Made by a program: the position numbers and the translations under genes | Part shown: piece after piece, positions 59,455-64,000 of the stretch | Position numbering within the stretch: the first letter of the stretch is position 1 | Layout of the letters: the number at the start of each line of letters is the position of its first letter | Assembly (NCBI GenBank): GCA_004794785.1 | Contig: SJOL01005544.1 | Span: forward strand, 230,312 to 294,311 | From: Opisthorchis felineus | Taxonomy: Eukaryota; Platyhelminthes; Trematoda; Opisthorchiida; Opisthorchiidae | Length of the DNA stretch: 64,000 nucleotides | Direction of reading: 5' to 3' | The notes under the pieces: generated by a model | What the model was told of the DNA's origin: nothing | Seen by the model: the letters and a program-made list of their open reading frames with translations, nothing else | Database searches by the model: none

Positions 59455-61420
59455 GCTCGTAACTAAGATATAATCATTTCCTTGCGTTTTCAAGCACCTC
59501 ATTTAGAAACTGATCTTTGTTCATGGACTGAAGGGGTTTTTCGAGAAATCGAGCAGCCCTATAATTCAGGTGTTGGTGGTCACTGGATTTTGTAGAATGC
59601 ACAGTCACATGACTCTCGTTTGACCAATCGTTCGCTGATGGAGTGGTGGTAACACGCTCGCCTCGCATATCAGATGTGCAGAGTTCAAAGCCCTATAATT
59701 GTTTCGAACACTGCATGTTCACTACCAAACCGATGCTTGTAGGTGTAGGGTTCTGGCAACCTCCCCCCTCTTTATCAGGCTCCGAATGCAGTTGACAGTC
59801 TGAGGAAATAATGGTTGTGTGATGTCAGCTGACGTAATGAACCGAAATAAACGTTGTAGCTAGCTACTAAGACTCCCCCCTGTTGATAAAAGTGTGCCTT
59901 CGTAAGTGAATGTGCATTATCCTAACCGTATTTTACTTCGCTCAGCAGACTACTAAAAATCGTGCTACCTAGTTCTTGAATCACACTGTGTAAAGCCAAT
60001 GAGGAACAGTCTCAGTGAAGTTGATTTAACTAGGATGCCCATAGAGGTATCCAGTCCAATATGTACAAGTACGAAGTCCGAGTTGTCCGACTGGCCGTTT
60101 TTCACCTTTCTTAAACATTACTCATGAATGCGTAATCCTCTGCTGAGGCACAGCTGTACACCAGGAGCCAGCATAAATTTGTTATTGATATCGAAAAGAA
60201 CCGAAAGTACACCGAAAAGTACACCTAAGCATCTTAGGCGTAAGCAGTAATGCCGAAACTGACTCTTTCTAGGAGCAAAACACGTATGAACCAACTTACC
60301 GAATTTTCCTGGTTATCTATAGAGATAAGTTTTTCTCTAAGGCATCTGTCTTTGTCCTAGTTATCAAATCATAACAGTAATCGGTTTGGATCTCGCAAAG
60401 ATTACTCCATTTCTGTCGTTGTGTTTTTGAACCCCAGGCCTCCGATTTCAGTTGCATGCTTTGTGCGTACAACACGCAATGTTCTACCTAATGAGTATTG
60501 GGCTTCCGGAAAATTAGACAATATCCACATTAAACTTAATATAAAAAAGTTTTTCCATCGCTGTTTCTCTCTCTCTCTCTCTCTGCCGAATCAACGTAGC
60601 ACGCTAGCAAAGACGAACTTTGCGTTTTGCTTCTCTGTCCACTATTGTCGTGACCAACTTCGTAAATTATTTGCCGAGTATTTGTTTATGTAGATGCTGT
60701 GCGATGCAAAAATTCCATACGATACATGGTTCACTTGTTGAGGACTTTTCAAGTTAACGTGTTCCAGCAATTCGAAAAATAAACTGTGTTTGATAAAATT
60801 AACGAGGTGACCCGACAAGAATTTTGAAGTGCCTCGATGGTAATCTAGATATGGCTGGTTGTCAAGTTAGGATGTCCTGACAAGCGTGCTTCCAAGGAAC
60901 TGATTAAACCCGCTTCGTACACCTGACGTGAATTCGCGTTGATGTTTCTATCGGTACCCCTGAGACTTCCTACCGAATCACTTCAGAAATTTTGCCGCAA
61001 CACTCCATAAAAATACCAGAGTGTCTTAACATTGAGGGTTACTTAGACTGGGAGGTAATCATTGTAATTCTTGTCTTGTACGCTTTGTTAGAGACCATGC
61101 AACCGGCATTCAGTTCCACTTGGCCAAATTATCGAGTGCTTTGACACGCATGGTTCTAAGCGTGGAATGATTAATTCCTTCATCAATCATAGTGGCAACA
61201 CGCTAGAAATGCATCTGATTACCACACATCCAGGAAATGCTCGCAACCCGTGGAAATTGTTCAGCTGGTTTCAAGTGCTTGACCGACTGACTGGCAAGTC
61301 CTGAGGGGCCAATTGAACGACGGACACAGTTACGGCAGTCACTGGAACTTCTTTCGAGCCTTTGCTCAAACTTTAATATGCCTACCTATTCAGACGTGAA
61401 AATTCGGGTGCACACAGAGT

Positions 61421-61500
61421 GCATTGGTTGAGTAGTGGTAATACCTCACCGCGCAGTCAGACAAACGGGGTTCAACCCGTGCCGCGGCAGAGGGCTTGCA
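61421..61500 (+). repeat. tRNA-like sequence
   Basis: GTGGTAATACCTCACCG and GGGTTCAACCC are spaced like Pol III A and B boxes. No full cloverleaf was confirmed and no second copy was matched convincingly (a weak relative is at 59632-59700). It is probably a SINE head or tRNA pseudogene. Confidence 0.3.
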
Positions 61501-61687
61501 TGGCCAGTGGACCCTACCAATTGGAAACGCTAGTCCGGTGATTTCGTAATTTAGTGTAGACTGCCCAAGATGATAACAAAATACACTCATTTTCGACCGA
61601 TTTTATTCGCGACTGAGTTTACTTCCCCGACTGCACATACTTTGGTGTTCAAGTGCAACATAAGTTTGACGGAAATGCGAGGACCGC

Positions 61688-61735
61688 ACTTACTGATGAG
61701 TCCTAAGAAGGGTGAACCGGTCGTGGGGTGTCAAA
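61688..61735 (+). ncRNA. Hammerhead motif, family 1, one-base core deletion
   Basis: CTGATGA, stem II GUCC/GGGU, CCGGTC and stem I CUUAC/GUGGG are kept, but GAAA is reduced to GAA before CCGG. The missing A would remove the A15.1-U16.1 pair, so it is probably inactive. The usual tail CAGCAACCTT follows. Confidence 0.55.
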
Positions 61736-62169
61736 GAGCTTTCAGCAACCTTCTGAGTACTATGGTCTGTCGAGAAGTAGGACTGTAAACAAGATTGACT
61801 TGAGGACAGATAACACGAGTTAAGTCACCAGGACCGAGTACCACCTAGCCTTTCATGTAAATTTGCTTCCAGTTCCTTTGGATAACTACCAGCAATCGGA
61901 AGAATAATATACTGCTTGTATGCGCTACGGGGGAATTCAGCAAATTTATAGACACTCTATTCCATAGGTCAATGAAACACCTTCGGGGGATTCCGAAATG
62001 TTTACTAAGCTGCAGTCTTTTGCTCACGATGTCAATGCTAACCGTATCGCATGCGTTCCGCACCGTAACTGAAAATTTCCATAAGGAACTGGTAATTTCA
62101 ACAGCTCTAGTGAGAAGGAGATAGAATTTCCTACTTCACCCGATGTCAGTGCTCCAGACGTTTAATATT

Positions 62170-62340
62170 GTTGTAGAGGGTGAATTTACCGACCAGAAGG
62201 TCTGTGGTTCGAACCTGACCTCTGCCTCTCGACTTCCCCGGTCTAGGCTTGGGCAACCTAGCAGTATCCCAGCCCTCGTGCTCCCTACGGGTGTTATGGC
62301 AGTTAGGCACCGAAAGGGTGCTACAGCTGAACGATTTTTT
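62170..62340 (+). mobile_element. SINE family 1 copy, damaged head
   Basis: The body matches the other copies closely (GTCTAGGCTTGGGCAACCTA, then GCACCGAAAGGGTGCTACAG) and the B box GGTTCGAACC is kept. The tRNA-like 5' end with the A box is not recognisable. Confidence 0.8.
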
Positions 62341-62629
62341 ATATAAACACATATGTCAGGTTGCATAGTATTCGTTACCTCCCTTATTTAGGACACAAAA
62401 ATCCAGTGGCTCGCCAATCATACTTAACTTAGACGTAGACCACTAAGCACGATAATTTAACAGGAAGACGTAGTCTCTTAGAACAACGGGGGTAGTGACA
62501 AGTTATCATGCGGTACTAAATCAACTCTTTGGAGTTGTAGTCAACTAAAAAACAGAAGTGTCTTCATTAAGAAGGGACCGCAAAATAACCAAAAGGTTGA
62601 ATTTTGAAGGACACTACTCATAAGATTCT

Positions 62630-62960
62630 CATAAAGGGAACTACTCACAAGGTTGCTGAAAACTCTGACAGCCCACGACCGGTTTTACTCTTCTCAGGGC
62701 TCATCAGGTAGGCGCAGTCCCCGAGTTCCCGTCAACCTTATGTTCTACTTGAACCCAAATTGGACAGATTTCCACAAACACTCGTTTACATATCAATTTG
62801 GTTTTGACGGGTGACTCAACTGAATCTTTCGTTCATGGCATTCCTCAACTGAATGTGCTACACGCAGGCCGCCTCATTTTTCAGTTGACACGATATTCCA
62901 GATACTTTAAAAAATTCGCGAAATACACTCCTAAGGTGTTTTTTGCGATTCTCTGACGTT
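62630..62960 (-). repeat. Family 1 hammerhead repeat, degenerate core
   Basis: The hammerhead segment is at about 62668-62714. CTGATGA and CCGGTC are kept, but the G of GAAA is T and stem II is weak. The flanks match other copies (GAACATAAGGTTGA-like segment and the block with CAATTTGGTTTTGACGG). Here the TTTGGTTTT block is in the opposite orientation to the hammerhead, unlike in the copies at 0.5 and 48.4 kb. Confidence 0.6.
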
Positions 62961-64000
62961 TGTTTCCTTGAGAAGGGATTACAATGGGAAAATATATTGA
63001 CTCTAAAATCGTCTCTGTGATACAGGTGCTTTGTTTCCGGGGGAGGTGGAAGAGATTGTGTACTGTGTCAGTTTTGCTTCTGTTTGGTGCTCATCAGATA
63101 GAAAAGGTTCCCAAAAATGAACACTTTTCTAATTCACCGCCCAATCCCAAGTACGCTGAGTAACCCAGTTATTCGAATACTACCTTAGTGTGAGACTCAA
63201 GCAAAACAAACGAACCCTCCGTCTATGGGCTTCATTAAAGCAGTTGGCTGTCAGAGCATTTCCTCAACACTTTGACGTTTTGGGTGTGGATCCACACGAA
63301 TCACAAGACAAGTCACCGGTCACACAAAAGTCAACTTTGATCGCACATCCCTCTGATTGCAGGCAAATGGTTTTCCCCTATTGTTATGCACCATCTTTTG
63401 TAGAATTTAGAGTTTTTTCCAGAACCGTCAAAATACGAATCCTATTTTTCGGAGTGGGATAGCAACACCTGAGGAACTTTTGTGCACCAATAAAACTTTG
63501 ATGAAGATGGATCAGAAGATTTTTTGAAAGACACGACTAGAACACATGCGTCTAATCTTGCGGAAATAGTCGACTTTGCCGGACATCTCTGATACTCCTG
63601 CTACGAACGTTTTATTAATGTTCTCTACCATGTATATTAGTGCATGAACCGGCGTGTCCCGTCACTGCATTCTCGTGTACGTCGAATACCGCTGATATCC
63701 CGGTCATAGCGGAACCACAGTTGCCACTGCATTTGGCGATGCACCATTTAAAATATAGGGAAAAGATGTAGCCGAACAAATGTGAATGTATGAATCAGCT
63801 TCATAATTTTGACGAATTACGGATGTTAACTTTTCGCAGAGCAGGATCCACAAAGGTTGTTATCAGACGAACAGCCGGTTGCATAAATTGCAACAAAGAC
63901 GCTCACTGTAGGCCTAACGCCGCCATTGCAACGCAGTTTTGCTAGACTACGTCAACAACATCAGGGTTTGCAAAAAAGCGAGGTGTGGCGATTGTGGACG

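Larger units (their letters stand above)
55915..64000. other. Upstream of the first PKNOX exon found; repeats, no gene recognised
   Basis: If PKNOX continues beyond the window, this is intron. It holds microsatellites, two family 1 SINEs, family 1 hammerhead repeats (61.7 and 62.6-63.0 kb) and a tRNA-like sequence. I searched the minus strand by eye for MEIS/PKNOX N-terminal motifs (for example a HPLFPLL-like or LLELEKV-like stretch) and saw none. Open frames at 58725-59016 on both strands are unrecognised. Confidence 0.5.

Noticed and set aside
61570..61788. An open frame ending in MSPKKG-type sequence, also seen near 520-700 and 31303-31518
   Set aside because: The shared peptide is the translation of the hammerhead repeat, not a protein family.

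Overview
The window looks like nuclear DNA of a flatworm, most likely a digenean fluke. Coding exons are short and few, introns are long with GT..AG borders, and two homeobox genes share the space with tRNA-derived SINEs, non-LTR retrotransposon remnants, hammerhead-ribozyme-bearing repeats and long microsatellites. The fluke assignment is an inference from the repeat types and the protein style; no species marker was found.

Layout. From 1 to about 5.2 kb is intergenic sequence with a decayed reverse transcriptase (about 2.15-3.19 kb, plus strand) and hammerhead-repeat remnants. A three-exon plus-strand gene (5455-5824, 9675-10225, 13125-13229) encodes a 341-residue ANTP-class homeodomain protein. 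Its homeodomain most resembles Bsx/bsh by eye and is split by an intron between homeodomain residues 44 and 45. From 13.2 to 21.2 kb is intergenic. From 21,195 to 55,914, on the minus strand, lie the last five exons that can be recognised of a TALE homeobox gene of the PKNOX (Prep) family: 55914-55793, 52392-51967, 27839-27577, 27492-26843 and 22474-21195. All reading phases agree across the four introns. One intron of 24.1 kb interrupts the homeodomain at the three-residue TALE loop. The N-terminal MEIS/PKNOX partner-binding domain was not found and probably lies beyond 64 kb. The two genes are convergent.

The introns and intergenic DNA hold at least five copies of one tRNA-derived SINE (two with 11-12 bp target-site duplications), two copies of a second SINE, a roughly 880 bp inverted repeat, an inverted pair of a 120 bp repeat, a 580 bp GATA tract and a second retrotransposon fragment. 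Three repeat families carry hammerhead-type catalytic cores (CTGATGA, a stem, then GAAA) with a very short self-complementary stem III, the form known from Penelope-like retroelements. One copy (31333-31380) keeps every core position I could check.

Most other open frames in the window are short, overlap on both strands and resemble nothing I recognise. They are treated as non-coding. Exon borders and repeat matches were worked out by eye, without alignments or transcript data.
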